From: Oxalobacter formigenes
GTDB taxonomy: Bacteria > Pseudomonadota > Gammaproteobacteria > Burkholderiales > Burkholderiaceae_D
Length of the DNA stretch: 64,000 bases
Assembly: GCF_027158485.1 (NCBI RefSeq)
Contig: NZ_JAMKYJ010000013.1
Direction: 5' to 3' (one strand)
Notes under the pieces: model-generated
The model's input: only the letters and a program-made list of their open reading frames with translations
Told to the model about the DNA's origin: nothing
The model's database searches: none
Shown here: positions 18,107-26,626 of the stretch, piece by piece
Layout: the number at the start of each line of letters is the position of its first letter
How positions within the stretch are numbered: position 1 is the stretch's first letter
Program-made: the position numbers and the translations under genes

Positions 18107-18940
18107 ATGAATAGCGAAGCCATCAAAAAAGCGGCACAACTCATTCATGAAGCCGATAGCCTGTTTATCGGAACCGGTGCCGGTATGGGCGTCGATTCCG
18201 GGCTGGCCGATTTTCGTGGTAATCATGGATTCTGGAAAGCCTACCCCAAACTGGGAAACGCCGGGATTGAATTCACCGAAATGGCGAACCCGATGGCTTT
18301 TGTCAAAAATCCCAGACAGGCATGGGGATTTTACGGACACCGTTTAAACCAGTACCGGCAGACGAAACCACACGCCGGTTTCGACATACTGAAAAAACTG
18401 GGTGAAAGCAGGCCACTGGGCTATTTTGTTTTCACCAGCAATGTCGATGGACAATTCCAGAAAGCCGGGTTCGATCCGGCTATTATTGCCGAATGCCACG
18501 GATCGATCCATCATCTCCAATGTCAGGACAGCTGCACAGGCGCGATCTGGGAAGCCGACGATTTACAGGTTGAAGTCGATACGGAAAATTGTCTTCTGAC
18601 ATCGGAATTGCCCGTTTGTCCTGAATGCCGTTCCCTTGCCCGGCCCAATATCCTGATGTTCAATGACTGGGGATGGATTGGCGAGCGCACGGAATGGCAG
18701 ATTGCCAAACTGAACCAGTGGTATCACCGGACGAAAAAAATGGCGGTCATTGAACTGGGCGCAGGGATTCACGTACCGACCGTCAGGAGAGTATGCGAAT
18801 CATTCAATGTTCCCATGATCCGGATCAATCCCGGTGAACCGCAGGTTCGCAGCAACAACGATGTGAGTCTGCCTCTGGGGGCTCTTGAAGCGCTGGAAAA
18901 GATTTACAGCGAATTTCAAACATTGAATAACCGATCCTGA
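18107..18940 (+). CDS. SIR2-family (sirtuin-like) NAD-dependent protein
   Basis: Sirtuins remove acyl groups from lysines using NAD+. The 277-residue product has the NAD motif GTGAGMGVDSGLADFRG (residues 22-38), the TSNVDGQFQKAGF counterpart of the usual TQNID motif, the catalytic histidine in ECHGSIHHLQC near residue 131, and zinc-type cysteine pairs (CQDSC and CPEC). The shift from TQN to TSN and the GQF that follows place it outside the classic CobB group, so its substrate is unknown. Neither the ATG at 18107 nor a TTG at 18092 has a clear ribosome binding site. thiM follows 14 bases later, suggesting an operon. Confidence 0.82.
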   Translation: MNSEAIKKAAQLIHEADSLFIGTGAGMGVDSGLADFRGNHGFWKAYPKLGNAGIEFTEMANPMAFVKNPRQAWGFYGHRLNQYRQTKPHAGFDILKKLGESRPLGYFVFTSNVDGQFQKAGFDPAIIAECHGSIHHLQCQDSCTGAIWEADDLQVEVDTENCLLTSELPVCPECRSLARPNILMFNDWGWIGERTEWQIAKLNQWYHRTKKMAVIELGAGIHVPTVRRVCESFNVPMIRINPGEPQVRSNNDVSLPLGALEALEKIYSEFQTLNNRS

Positions 18941-18954
18941 AAAGCGAATTCAAA

Positions 18955-19782
18955 ATGACATTAAGCGTTCAAGACATATGGAACGACGTCGCCGCCGTCC
19001 GTAAAACCGCTCCCCTCGTACACTCGATTACCAATCTGGTTGTCATGAGTTACAACGCCAACGCCCTTCTCGCTCTGGGAGCGGCACCCGTGATGGCACA
19101 TGCACGGGAAGAAGTGGAAGAAATGGTCGCAATTGCCGGTGCGCTGGTATTGAATATCGGTACTCTTCAACCGGAATGGGTCGAAGCCATGAAACTGGCG
19201 GCGAAAAAAGCAGCCTCACTGAACAAGCCGATTATTCTCGATCCGGTCGGCGCCGGAGCGACTTCTTATCGGAACCGGACGATTACGGAGTTGCTCGTAA
19301 TGGCAAAACCGGCTGTCATTCGTGGAAATGCGTCCGAAATCATGAGCGTATCCGGTCTGGATTCTGCCACAAAAGGAGTTGAAAGTCTTCAATCATCGGA
19401 AGCCGCCATCGACGCGGCAAAGACGCTTGCCCGAAAAATTGACGGTACCGTCTGTGTTTCCGGTGCGACGGACATTATTACAGACAAAAACGGCAAGACC
19501 GCCTTTCTGCAAAACGGCCATCCATGGATGACGAAAATTACCGGAACCGGCTGTTCCGCCACCGCCATGATCGGTGCATTCACAGCTGTACAATCCGATT
19601 ACTGGCGTGCAACCGTATCCGCCATGGCCTATCTCGGTGTCGTCGGAGAATTTGCAACGGAAGAAGTACAGAAAAAGAATCAGGGAGTGGGAAGCCTGCA
19701 GATAAAAATTCTGGATGCCCTGCAACTGATGCCGGAAAAGGAATTCAGGAAACGGCTGAAAATGTCCCTCAACGGGGATTGA
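18955..19782 (+). CDS. thiM: Hydroxyethylthiazole kinase
   Basis: ThiM phosphorylates 4-methyl-5-(2-hydroxyethyl)thiazole in thiamine salvage. The 275-residue protein has the family motifs PLVHSITNLVVM near residue 21, NIGTLQPEW near residue 67, LDPVGAGATSYR near residue 96, and the phosphate-binding GTGCSATAMIGAF near residue 200 with its catalytic cysteine. No TPP riboswitch or other thiamine gene lies beside it, so it probably acts in scavenging. It sits behind the sirtuin-like gene and converges with queH. Confidence 0.95.
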   Translation: MTLSVQDIWNDVAAVRKTAPLVHSITNLVVMSYNANALLALGAAPVMAHAREEVEEMVAIAGALVLNIGTLQPEWVEAMKLAAKKAASLNKPIILDPVGAGATSYRNRTITELLVMAKPAVIRGNASEIMSVSGLDSATKGVESLQSSEAAIDAAKTLARKIDGTVCVSGATDIITDKNGKTAFLQNGHPWMTKITGTGCSATAMIGAFTAVQSDYWRATVSAMAYLGVVGEFATEEVQKKNQGVGSLQIKILDALQLMPEKEFRKRLKMSLNGD

Positions 19783-19837
19783 ACACTTTTGAAATCCCGG
19801 GCGGAACAAAAAAATCGTGGGTGAAAAAAGCTTGCAT

Positions 19838-20455
19838 TCAAGGCATATGCTCTGCCATTGCAAGCTTGCGAACCAGCGCTTTCTGCCGTTTCTGTTCGGC
19901 CCTTTGTTCACGCTGGATTTCCGCTTCCTTCCGGCTCAGCAGGCAACCACACCATTTCTGGCGATACAGTCCCAGCTCTTTCGAGAGATTGATGCCATCG
20001 TACCAGTAGGGCCGGAAATCCCGATAAAGGAATGCGACACCCGTTTCCAGCGCTACCTGTTCCGCTTCCCGGCAAATCGCTTCATGATGCTGATAACGGG
20101 AATACAGCAGGCTCGTCGTGAAAAATCTGAAACCGTGCTTTTTCGCTTCCAGTGCCGTCGCCAGCAAACGCTGCCTGTAACATTGGACACAGCGTTCGCC
20201 CTCTGCTGTTATGCCATTCAATGCTTTAATCCATTTTGCAGGTGCTTGCGCTTCGCCTGCCAACACAAGTGGATAGTCCAATTTTTCGGCTGCAAGCTGT
20301 GCACAAGCACGTCGGAACTCATACTCCTCTTCAGGATGGATATTGGGATTGAAAAAAAAGGCCGTCACCTCAAATCCCTCCTTTCGCAAATGCATAACCG
20401 GCATCAACGAACAGGGGCCACAGCAAATATGCAGGAAAACCGAATTTTCACCCAT
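19838..20455 (-). CDS. queH: Epoxyqueuosine reductase QueH
   Basis: QueH performs the last step of queuosine synthesis, reducing epoxyqueuosine in tRNA, and replaces the cobalamin enzyme QueG in many bacteria. The product (205 residues from the chosen ATG) shows the family cysteines: the N-terminal HICCGPC near residue 11, ERCVQCYRQRL near residue 85 and WCGCLLS near residue 170. These bind a [4Fe-4S] cluster and a further metal in characterised QueH. An in-frame TTG at 20485 would lengthen it by ten residues. It follows the DUF4139 gene closely and is probably cotranscribed with it. Confidence 0.88.
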   Translation of the reverse strand: MGENSVFLHICCGPCSLMPVMHLRKEGFEVTAFFFNPNIHPEEEYEFRRACAQLAAEKLDYPLVLAGEAQAPAKWIKALNGITAEGERCVQCYRQRLLATALEAKKHGFRFFTTSLLYSRYQHHEAICREAEQVALETGVAFLYRDFRPYWYDGINLSKELGLYRQKWCGCLLSRKEAEIQREQRAEQKRQKALVRKLAMAEHMP

Positions 20456-20487
20456 GTCTTTACAGATCCAGAATTCAACAGGCAATA

Positions 20488-21915
20488 TTATTCAACACGA
20501 ACACGGTAATTCAAAGTGGACTCACCATTGGCAGGTACTTTGATGTTCCAGACAGCGTTCATCCCGTCTTTCGCATGAGGATGATTTTCCTGCAAAATCT
20601 GCCAGCTGCCGGGGATCGGTTCTTTTACCTGAACGGTCACACTATTGTTTTTGGCATTTTTCAGAACGATTTCATAAGCGCTTTCAACCGTCCTCACAGT
20701 CTGGTCCTGCGACGGCAACATCTTGTATTCCGTCTGTTTTCTTGACCCTGTCACGTCGAACGATTCACCCATTTTCAGACTGACTGCTCCATTGACCGGT
20801 GTATGCGACATCTGGCTTTCGCCCAGAAATTGCTGGTTTCCGTGATTGTCCGTCTGGTAGAAACGAACGGTCCCGCCCGGCAATGGCATACCGAGCCTGT
20901 CGCCTTTGGTGTTTCTGAATGTGACCGTTATATTGACCGGCAAATTGTCACTGACATTCGGCATCCGGCTTCTGTAATAATAATTACCGCCATTCAGTAC
21001 CCATTCTTTTTTCACCTTGACGTCATTCGCACTCAAAAGGGAATACTGTCTCGTCTGATTGTTCGCGAGCGTGACCTTTTGTGGCAGCGTATACAAATGA
21101 TAGTCGGCAAAGGATTCCTGCGAAATTTCATTATTTGCCGGCATGGCATCGAATTTTGCCGACCGGGCAGCCGCCATCAGGATCGGACGTCCCGACGTTA
21201 TGTTCGGGTTTCCCGCAATCAGTTGAACTCTGGCATTTTTGAATTCCGACCCGCTGTTGTTGCTAATGGCCGCCCAGCCGGACAAATTCATCCGGTTTTC
21301 CTTATCGTTCAACTGGGCAACGTAATTGGCATTCCAGCCGATCCCGTTCGTCAGATAATCCAGTTCAAGTTGCTGCCTCTGGCTTGTATTGCTGTTGATC
21401 TCAACCGTCAAAACCGGTTTTGCCAGCAAACCATTCGGAACATGATCGTAAACGATCCGGCCGGGCACACTCGTTTCGATACGGTTTCCGATTTTCAGGA
21501 CAATTCCGCCCTGAGCTGACAACACTTCAGCCTGTTCTTCCGTTTCCGCTCCTGTTGTCGGATTGGTTTTGACGACCTTCACTTTCTTGCCGACATAGCT
21601 TTCCAGAAGCGTTTGGGGAGACAACAGATTATTGTCGAAATAAATCTGGGCGACACTGATTCTGCCCGAAGACATATCCTTCAACATGACGGTTTCCGGC
21701 TGAATCCGTTCACTCACATCGGCAAACCGGATTTTGACGGCCCCATTGTGCATCGGGACTTGCCGGATATCCCTGACAAGAGCCATATCGCGCTCATAAA
21801 TCGTCAGGGAAACCTGTTTCTGGTCGTTTTTGCCAGTCTGTACAGTGGTCACCGCAAAAGCAAGTGGCGTCACAAATATCAGGGAAAAAAGCAGGGAATG
21901 TCGGAAGGGTCTCAT
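20488..21915 (-). CDS. DUF4139 domain-containing exported protein
   Basis: The function is unknown. The 475-residue protein has a signal peptide (residues 1-21, hydrophobic LLFSLIFVTPLAFA), so it is exported, probably to the periplasm. The body is rich in beta-strand-type repeats and carries the DUF4139-like segments ITVTFRNTK and WQILQENHPHAKDGMNAVW, ending at LNYRVRVE. Related proteins have a similar layout. There is no catalytic motif I can name and no lipobox. queH lies just downstream; a functional link is not evident. Confidence 0.75.
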   Translation of the reverse strand: MRPFRHSLLFSLIFVTPLAFAVTTVQTGKNDQKQVSLTIYERDMALVRDIRQVPMHNGAVKIRFADVSERIQPETVMLKDMSSGRISVAQIYFDNNLLSPQTLLESYVGKKVKVVKTNPTTGAETEEQAEVLSAQGGIVLKIGNRIETSVPGRIVYDHVPNGLLAKPVLTVEINSNTSQRQQLELDYLTNGIGWNANYVAQLNDKENRMNLSGWAAISNNSGSEFKNARVQLIAGNPNITSGRPILMAAARSAKFDAMPANNEISQESFADYHLYTLPQKVTLANNQTRQYSLLSANDVKVKKEWVLNGGNYYYRSRMPNVSDNLPVNITVTFRNTKGDRLGMPLPGGTVRFYQTDNHGNQQFLGESQMSHTPVNGAVSLKMGESFDVTGSRKQTEYKMLPSQDQTVRTVESAYEIVLKNAKNNSVTVQVKEPIPGSWQILQENHPHAKDGMNAVWNIKVPANGESTLNYRVRVE

Positions 21916-22090
21916 GAACAGGTTCTCCGTATAAAACCGTCGAAAAATGGATGCCGGGAGGATAAAAAAAAGATTCTCATGTCCAGCTTGCTTTGGTCAT
22001 TGTATAGGGTAATTGTAAAGGGTCACTGTTTTTTACGTTTGAATACAAAACAAGTCAAGGATTCGAATTTGCCTTTCTGGTTCCATAAAA

Positions 22091-22122
22091 AAAACAGGAC
22101 AACTGAAGTTGTCCTGTTTTTT
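22091..22122. terminator. Terminator between the DUF4139 gene and metY
   Basis: AAAACAGGACAACT (22091-22104) pairs with AGTTGTCCTGTTTT (22107-22120), followed by more T residues on the plus strand. Flanking A and T tracts let it act on the minus strand, where it would end metY transcription. Confidence 0.85.
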
Positions 22123-22141
22123 CAAGCATATTGAACCGCTT

Positions 22142-23428
22142 TTATATCTGTGCCAGAGCCTGATCCAGATCGGCGATAAGATCGTCTGCATTTTCCAGAC
22201 CGATAGACAGGCGAAGCATGTCTTCGCTGACACCGGCCTTTTTCAGTTCTTCCGTACTCAGCTGACGATGAGTTGTCGATGCCGAATGAGTTGCCAGAGA
22301 ACGGGCATCACCGATATTGACCAGACGGGTAAACAGTTTGAAGCCATCCAGTACCTTGGCACCTGCTTCGCGTGCGCTCATGCTGCCAGACGGTTTCACA
22401 CCGAAAGACAGGAGGCTCGGAGCTTTGCCATTCATGTATTTCTGCAAGAGGGCATGATCGCGATGATCCGGCAATGCGGCACAGTTCACCCAGGATACTT
22501 TTGGATGATCGTTCAGGAATTTGGCGATGGCCAATGCATTTTCACAGGTTCTGTCCATACGCAGCGGGAGAGTTTCGATGCCCTGCAGAATCAGGAAAGA
22601 ATTCATCGGCGAAAGTGCGCCACCCATATTACGGAGTGGAACGACCCGGGCGCGTCCGATATAGGCCGCATCGCCAAAGGCTTCCGTATAAACGACACCA
22701 TGATAGGAAACATCCGGTTCGTTCAGACGTTTGAATTTTTCCTTGTGTTCTTTCCATGGGAATTTGCCACTATCGACGATACAACCACCCAGACTGTTTC
22801 CATGACCGTTCATCGATTTGGTCAGGGCATACACCACGATATCGGCACCGAATTCGAAAGGACGGCACAAATAGGAAGTCGGGACCGTGTTGTCGACGAT
22901 GAGGGGAATACCGTGAGCGTGCGCAATTTTGGCCAGCTTTTCGATATCAGTGACATTGCCGAGCGGATTGCCGACGGATTCACAGAAGATAGCCTTCGTC
23001 TTGCTGTCGATCCGTGCGGAGAAATCGTCTTCCAGCAGAGGATCGGCAAAACGGACTTCAACGCCATATTGCGGGAACGTATGGGCAAACAGGTTATATG
23101 TGCCACCGTAAAGCGTACTCGACGCGATGATATTATCGCCGACTTCCGTAATGGTCTGAATGGCATAAGACACAGCCGTCATACCGGATGCCAGAGCCAG
23201 CCCTCCGACACCCCCTTCCAGAGCCGCAACCCGTTTTTCCAGCACGTCGTTCGTCGGATTCATGATACGGGTATAAATATTGCCCGGCACTTTCAGATCG
23301 AACAGGTCTGCGCCGTGTTGCGCGCTGTCGAAAGCATAAGCCACTGTCTGGTAAATAGGCACCGCAACCGATTTGGTAACAGGATCAGGGGAATAACCGG
23401 CGTGAATCGCAAGAGTTTCGAATTTCAT
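22142..23428 (-). CDS. metY: O-acetylhomoserine aminocarboxypropyltransferase / sulfhydrylase
   Basis: This PLP enzyme makes homocysteine directly from O-acetylhomoserine and sulfide. The 428-residue protein starts KFETLAIHAGYSPDP, has NIYTRIMNPTNDVLEKRVAALEGG near residue 50, and carries the PLP lysine in YALTKSMNGHGNSLGG near residue 207. These features and the length distinguish it from the shorter cystathionine gamma-synthase. The ATG at 23428 is preferred to an in-frame TTG at 23434, although neither has a strong ribosome binding site. It is monocistronic, ended by the terminator downstream, and feeds methionine to metK. Confidence 0.93.
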   Translation of the reverse strand: MKFETLAIHAGYSPDPVTKSVAVPIYQTVAYAFDSAQHGADLFDLKVPGNIYTRIMNPTNDVLEKRVAALEGGVGGLALASGMTAVSYAIQTITEVGDNIIASSTLYGGTYNLFAHTFPQYGVEVRFADPLLEDDFSARIDSKTKAIFCESVGNPLGNVTDIEKLAKIAHAHGIPLIVDNTVPTSYLCRPFEFGADIVVYALTKSMNGHGNSLGGCIVDSGKFPWKEHKEKFKRLNEPDVSYHGVVYTEAFGDAAYIGRARVVPLRNMGGALSPMNSFLILQGIETLPLRMDRTCENALAIAKFLNDHPKVSWVNCAALPDHRDHALLQKYMNGKAPSLLSFGVKPSGSMSAREAGAKVLDGFKLFTRLVNIGDARSLATHSASTTHRQLSTEELKKAGVSEDMLRLSIGLENADDLIADLDQALAQI

Positions 23429-23502
23429 GGTCAATAATCGCGAGATGAATAATAAAGATATTTCACATTGTACAGATTGATGTGCCGCTGTACAAAAGCA
23501 AA

Positions 23503-24303
23503 CTAGACAAGCCTTTGTGGATGGGCGTAAACCGTATGACCGTTTTCGCGGACAAAACCGAGCAGGGTCAGATTGATTTCATTGGCGATTTGGATCGCCA
23601 GTGCCGTCGGTGCAGAAACTGCTGCCAGCATGCCGATACCTGCCGATCCGCATTTCTGTACCATTTCATAACTGGCCCGGCTCGTTACGAGCGCTGCCCC
23701 TGTGGAACGATCGGCTTTCTGTCTGACAAGCGCACCGATCAGCTTGTCCAGTGCATTATGCCGCCCGACATCTTCCCGAACCAGCCCGACATTGCCATTG
23801 GCGTCCAGCCATGCCGCAGCATGGGTTGCACCTGTCTTTTTCTTGAGAAGCTGGAGCTCATCCATTTTTTCAAAACCCCAATGGATGACTTCCGTACTGA
23901 AAACTGGATTCGACATGACAAGAGGAGGCATGCGGACCGCCTGAGACAGGGAATCCGTGCCGCACAGGCCACAACCAGTGCGCCCCGTCAGATTTCGCCT
24001 TCTTTCCTTCAAATACTGAAACCGTTCGCTGGCAATATCCATTTCAACACGAATGCCGTTTTCAACCTCGACGATCTCTGTCCCGTAAATTTCTTCCGGG
24101 ACTTCAATAATACCTTCAGTCAGTGAAAATCCCAGTGCAAAATCTTCCAGATCTGCCGGCGTCGCGAGCATGACGGCGTGAGAAATCCCGTTATAAACCA
24201 GTGCGACCGGGACTTCTTCAGCAACGGTATCGTCTCTCAGTACCTTTTGTCCGTTTTTCCAATGGCACACACTGACTTTTTCCGCTGTGTCATACGTTTT
24301 CAT
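23503..24303 (-). CDS. fdhD: Formate dehydrogenase accessory sulfurtransferase FdhD
   Basis: FdhD carries sulfur from IscS to the Mo-bis-MGD cofactor, a step required for formate dehydrogenase activity. The 266-residue product has the essential cysteine motif in TGCGLCGTDS (Cys111 and Cys114), the ALGFSLTEGII region near residue 56 and the EDVGRHNALDKLIGA motif near residue 177. It follows modE by 11 bases on the same strand, so molybdate sensing and enzyme maturation are probably expressed together. Its client is most likely the fdhA product encoded about 5 kb away. Confidence 0.96.
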   Translation of the reverse strand: MKTYDTAEKVSVCHWKNGQKVLRDDTVAEEVPVALVYNGISHAVMLATPADLEDFALGFSLTEGIIEVPEEIYGTEIVEVENGIRVEMDIASERFQYLKERRRNLTGRTGCGLCGTDSLSQAVRMPPLVMSNPVFSTEVIHWGFEKMDELQLLKKKTGATHAAAWLDANGNVGLVREDVGRHNALDKLIGALVRQKADRSTGAALVTSRASYEMVQKCGSAGIGMLAAVSAPTALAIQIANEINLTLLGFVRENGHTVYAHPQRLV

Positions 24304-24314
24304 ATCATCCTCTT

Positions 24315-25085
24315 TCAGGGCAGAAGCGCAACCACGACAGCCGATTCATCGACCGAGGCAAACACCCTGTCCTCAAGCTGGATTTTCCTGTCAGCGGAGG
24401 CGAACCCGACCAGTTGCAGCCCCGGAATCAATTCCATCGTGACTTCATCTTCCTTGTCACCGGCTGAAATCCGCGCAACCTTTCCGCAAAACAGGTTGGC
24501 CGAGGATAAATTGGACGTGTTCGTCTCGTCAAAAACCTTGACCGCTGTCGCCTTGCACATGGCGACGACCTGAAGACCGGGTTTCAGAGCCAGCAGCTCG
24601 GCACTCGTGCGGGTAATTCGCGCAATCAGGACCGGCATTGAATCATTGACGGCAAGACAGACCCGGACGATTTGCCCGCTCATTTTCAGGCCCTTGACCC
24701 GACATGGCAGATAATTGCGCATACTCGTCCTGATCGACAGACGGGAAAAACGCGCATCGACCGTATCGATGGTTTCCCCCTGAAACTGGTCCAGCACTTC
24801 CTGACGTTTTTTTTCAAGAACACCTGCGATCTGAAGCAGCCGTTCCCCCTCATCCGTCAGTTTGGCGCCGCCACCACCAACTCCACCAACGACCTTTTCG
24901 ACCAGTGAGACCCCAGTCAGGTTAGTCAGCGTATCGATAGCCTGCCATGCCGCCTTGTAACTGATGCCTGCCTCGCGTGCAGCCTGTGAAATGGAACCCG
25001 TTTGCCCGATTTGCCTCAAAACCTCGATCCGTTTGTCGGTCGTCCCATGAGCGAAAGCGTTTGCCAGAGAAACTGAATCAGTCAT
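24315..25085 (-). CDS. modE: Molybdate-responsive transcriptional regulator ModE
   Basis: ModE binds molybdate and represses molybdate uptake genes. The 256-residue product has an N-terminal winged helix-turn-helix (RIEVLRQIGQTGSISQAAREAGISYKAAW) and a GGGGAKLTDEGERLL segment. It ends in two Mop/TOBE-type domains (about residues 120-185 and 190-256) as in E. coli ModE. The ATG at 25085 gives the standard N-terminus; the TTG at 25091 is less likely. It is divergent from modABC, and a perfect palindrome lies over the modA promoter between them. Confidence 0.95.
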   Translation of the reverse strand: MTDSVSLANAFAHGTTDKRIEVLRQIGQTGSISQAAREAGISYKAAWQAIDTLTNLTGVSLVEKVVGGVGGGGAKLTDEGERLLQIAGVLEKKRQEVLDQFQGETIDTVDARFSRLSIRTSMRNYLPCRVKGLKMSGQIVRVCLAVNDSMPVLIARITRTSAELLALKPGLQVVAMCKATAVKVFDETNTSNLSSANLFCGKVARISAGDKEDEVTMELIPGLQLVGFASADRKIQLEDRVFASVDESAVVVALLP

Positions 25086-25113
25086 TTTCAATCACGTTAA
25101 AAAAATAAAATAG

Positions 25114-25169
25114 TTGAACATTTGAAAAATGTTCTGCTAGAATCGCTATTCCAATTATGAATAGCGATT
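25114..25169 (+). promoter_or_regulatory. modA promoter with ModE-type operator and a second palindrome
   Basis: A -35 TTGAAC (25114-25119) and -10 TAGAAT (25138-25143) are 18 bases apart. A perfect 11-bp inverted repeat, AATCGCTATTC (25141-25151) and GAATAGCGATT (25159-25169) with a 7-bp spacer, overlaps the -10 and the start site. It resembles the ATCGCTAT half-site of ModE operators, so ModE repression is expected. Between -35 and -10 lies another perfect repeat, GAACATTT (25116-25123) and AAATGTTC (25127-25134), which is not ModE-like. The palindromes are seen directly; the assignment to ModE is inference. Confidence 0.85.
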
Positions 25170-25179
25170 GAGTTCAACC

Positions 25180-25941
25180 ATGAAAAAATGTTTCCGTTTA
25201 CCTTCTTTAATTTTCGGATTTCTGCTTTTAAGCGTATCCGCTTTTGTTTCAGCAGAAACCGTCCACGTCGCCGTGGCTGCCAATTTTGTCGAACCGCTCA
25301 AAAATATCAGTGCACAATTTGAAAAAACGACCGGCAACAAAGTCATGGTCACCAGCGGCGCTACGGGCAAACTCTATGCCCAGATAAAAAACGGCGCCCC
25401 TTACGACATTCTTCTGGCAGCTGATGCAAAAACGCCAGCAAAACTGGAAAGCGAAGACGCTATTGTACCCGGTAGCCGTTTTACCTACGCTATCGGCAAA
25501 CTGGCACTCTGGTCCGCAAAACCCGGCTATGTGGACAATAAAGGGGAAATACTGAAAAAGCAACCATTCAATCACATTGCCATCGCATCGCCGAAACTGG
25601 CTCCTTACGGATTGGCCGCGCAGCAAACCCTCGAAAAAATGGGCTTGTGGCAAACCATGCAGGCCAAAATAGTGCAGGGTGAAAACATCGGACAAACGTA
25701 CCAGTTCGTCGCTTCCGGCAATGCCGAACTCGGTTTTGTCGCCCTCTCCCAGATCTATAAGAACGGCAAAGTCAAAAGCGGTTCCGCATGGATCATCGAT
25801 GCAAGGGATTACCAGCCGATCAAACAGGATGCCGTCCTGCTGACCCACGGAAAAAACAATGCTGCCGCTGTTGCCCTGATGAAATATCTCAAATCCGGCG
25901 AATCGTACAAGGTATTGAAATCCTACGGTTACGGCCATTAA
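25180..25941 (+). CDS. modA: Molybdate ABC transporter, periplasmic binding protein
   Basis: ModA captures molybdate (and tungstate) in the periplasm for the ModBC transporter. The 253-residue product has a signal peptide (residues 1-24, ending SAFVSA) and the ModA hallmarks VAVAANFVEPLK near the mature N-terminus, TSGATGKLYAQIKNGAPYDILLAADA near residue 55, and GFVALSQI near residue 187. I chose ATG 25180 for the signal peptide; a TTG at 25168 would fall inside the operator. It opens the modABC operon. Confidence 0.96.
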   Translation: MKKCFRLPSLIFGFLLLSVSAFVSAETVHVAVAANFVEPLKNISAQFEKTTGNKVMVTSGATGKLYAQIKNGAPYDILLAADAKTPAKLESEDAIVPGSRFTYAIGKLALWSAKPGYVDNKGEILKKQPFNHIAIASPKLAPYGLAAQQTLEKMGLWQTMQAKIVQGENIGQTYQFVASGNAELGFVALSQIYKNGKVKSGSAWIIDARDYQPIKQDAVLLTHGKNNAAAVALMKYLKSGESYKVLKSYGYGH

Positions 25942-25954
25942 TGGATAACTGAAA

Positions 25955-26626
25955 ATGCTGGAAATGGATTTTTCTGCTGTCTGGCTGACTTTGAAGCTGG
26001 CAACACTGACGACCGCCATCCTCCTCGTTCTCGGGACACCCCTTGCGTGGAAACTGTCCCATACGGATAGCTGGTGGCGAGGCCCCGTCAATGCTGTCGT
26101 GGCACTCCCATTTGTGTTGCCACCGACCGTTCTGGGCTTTTACCTGTTGACCATGATGGGGCCAAACGGTCCTGTCGGCCAGTTCTGTGAATGGCTTGGA
26201 CTGCCTACGCTGCCCTTCAGCTTTTCGGGTCTTGTCGTCGCTTCCGTCATTTATTCCATGCCCTTCGTGGTTCAGCCCCTGCAGAATTCTTTCGAAACCA
26301 TCGGAAAACGCCCGCTTGAAGCGGCGGCAAGCTTGCGGGCATCCCCGCTGGACACTTTTTTCAGTGTCATTCTGCCGATGGCAAAGTCCGGCTATCTGAC
26401 CGCCACCGTCATGGGATTCGCCCATACAGTCGGTGAATTCGGTGTCGTACTGATGATCGGGGGCAACATACCCGACAAGACACGTGTTCTGTCCGTTGCG
26501 ATCTACGACCATGTCGAAGCGCTGGAATATACACAGGCACACTGGCTTTCTGCCGGCATGCTGATATTCTCGTTTTTCGTTTTACTGGCACTTTACCTTT
26601 TGAATCCTAACCGGAGGCGGGCATGA
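25955..26626 (+). CDS. modB: Molybdate ABC transporter, permease protein
   Basis: ModB is the inner-membrane permease of the molybdate importer. The 223-residue protein has about five hydrophobic segments, starting WLTLKLATLTTAILLVLGTPLAW. The cytoplasmic EAA loop EAAASLRASPLDTFFSVILPMAKSG (near residue 118), which contacts ModC, is intact, followed by the family motif HTVGEFGVVLMIGGNIPDKT. It starts 13 bases after modA and its stop overlaps the modC start by four bases (ATGA), so translation is coupled. Confidence 0.96.
   Translation: MLEMDFSAVWLTLKLATLTTAILLVLGTPLAWKLSHTDSWWRGPVNAVVALPFVLPPTVLGFYLLTMMGPNGPVGQFCEWLGLPTLPFSFSGLVVASVIYSMPFVVQPLQNSFETIGKRPLEAAASLRASPLDTFFSVILPMAKSGYLTATVMGFAHTVGEFGVVLMIGGNIPDKTRVLSVAIYDHVEALEYTQAHWLSAGMLIFSFFVLLALYLLNPNRRRA

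Noticed and set aside
18941..18954. TPP riboswitch before thiM
   Set aside because: Only 14 bases separate the stop of the upstream gene from thiM, far too few for a riboswitch, and none is visible in the upstream gene.
22109..23437. Plus-strand open frame of 442 codons antisense to metY
   Set aside because: The metY frame has the PLP lysine motif and normal length; the antisense frame has no recognisable domain.
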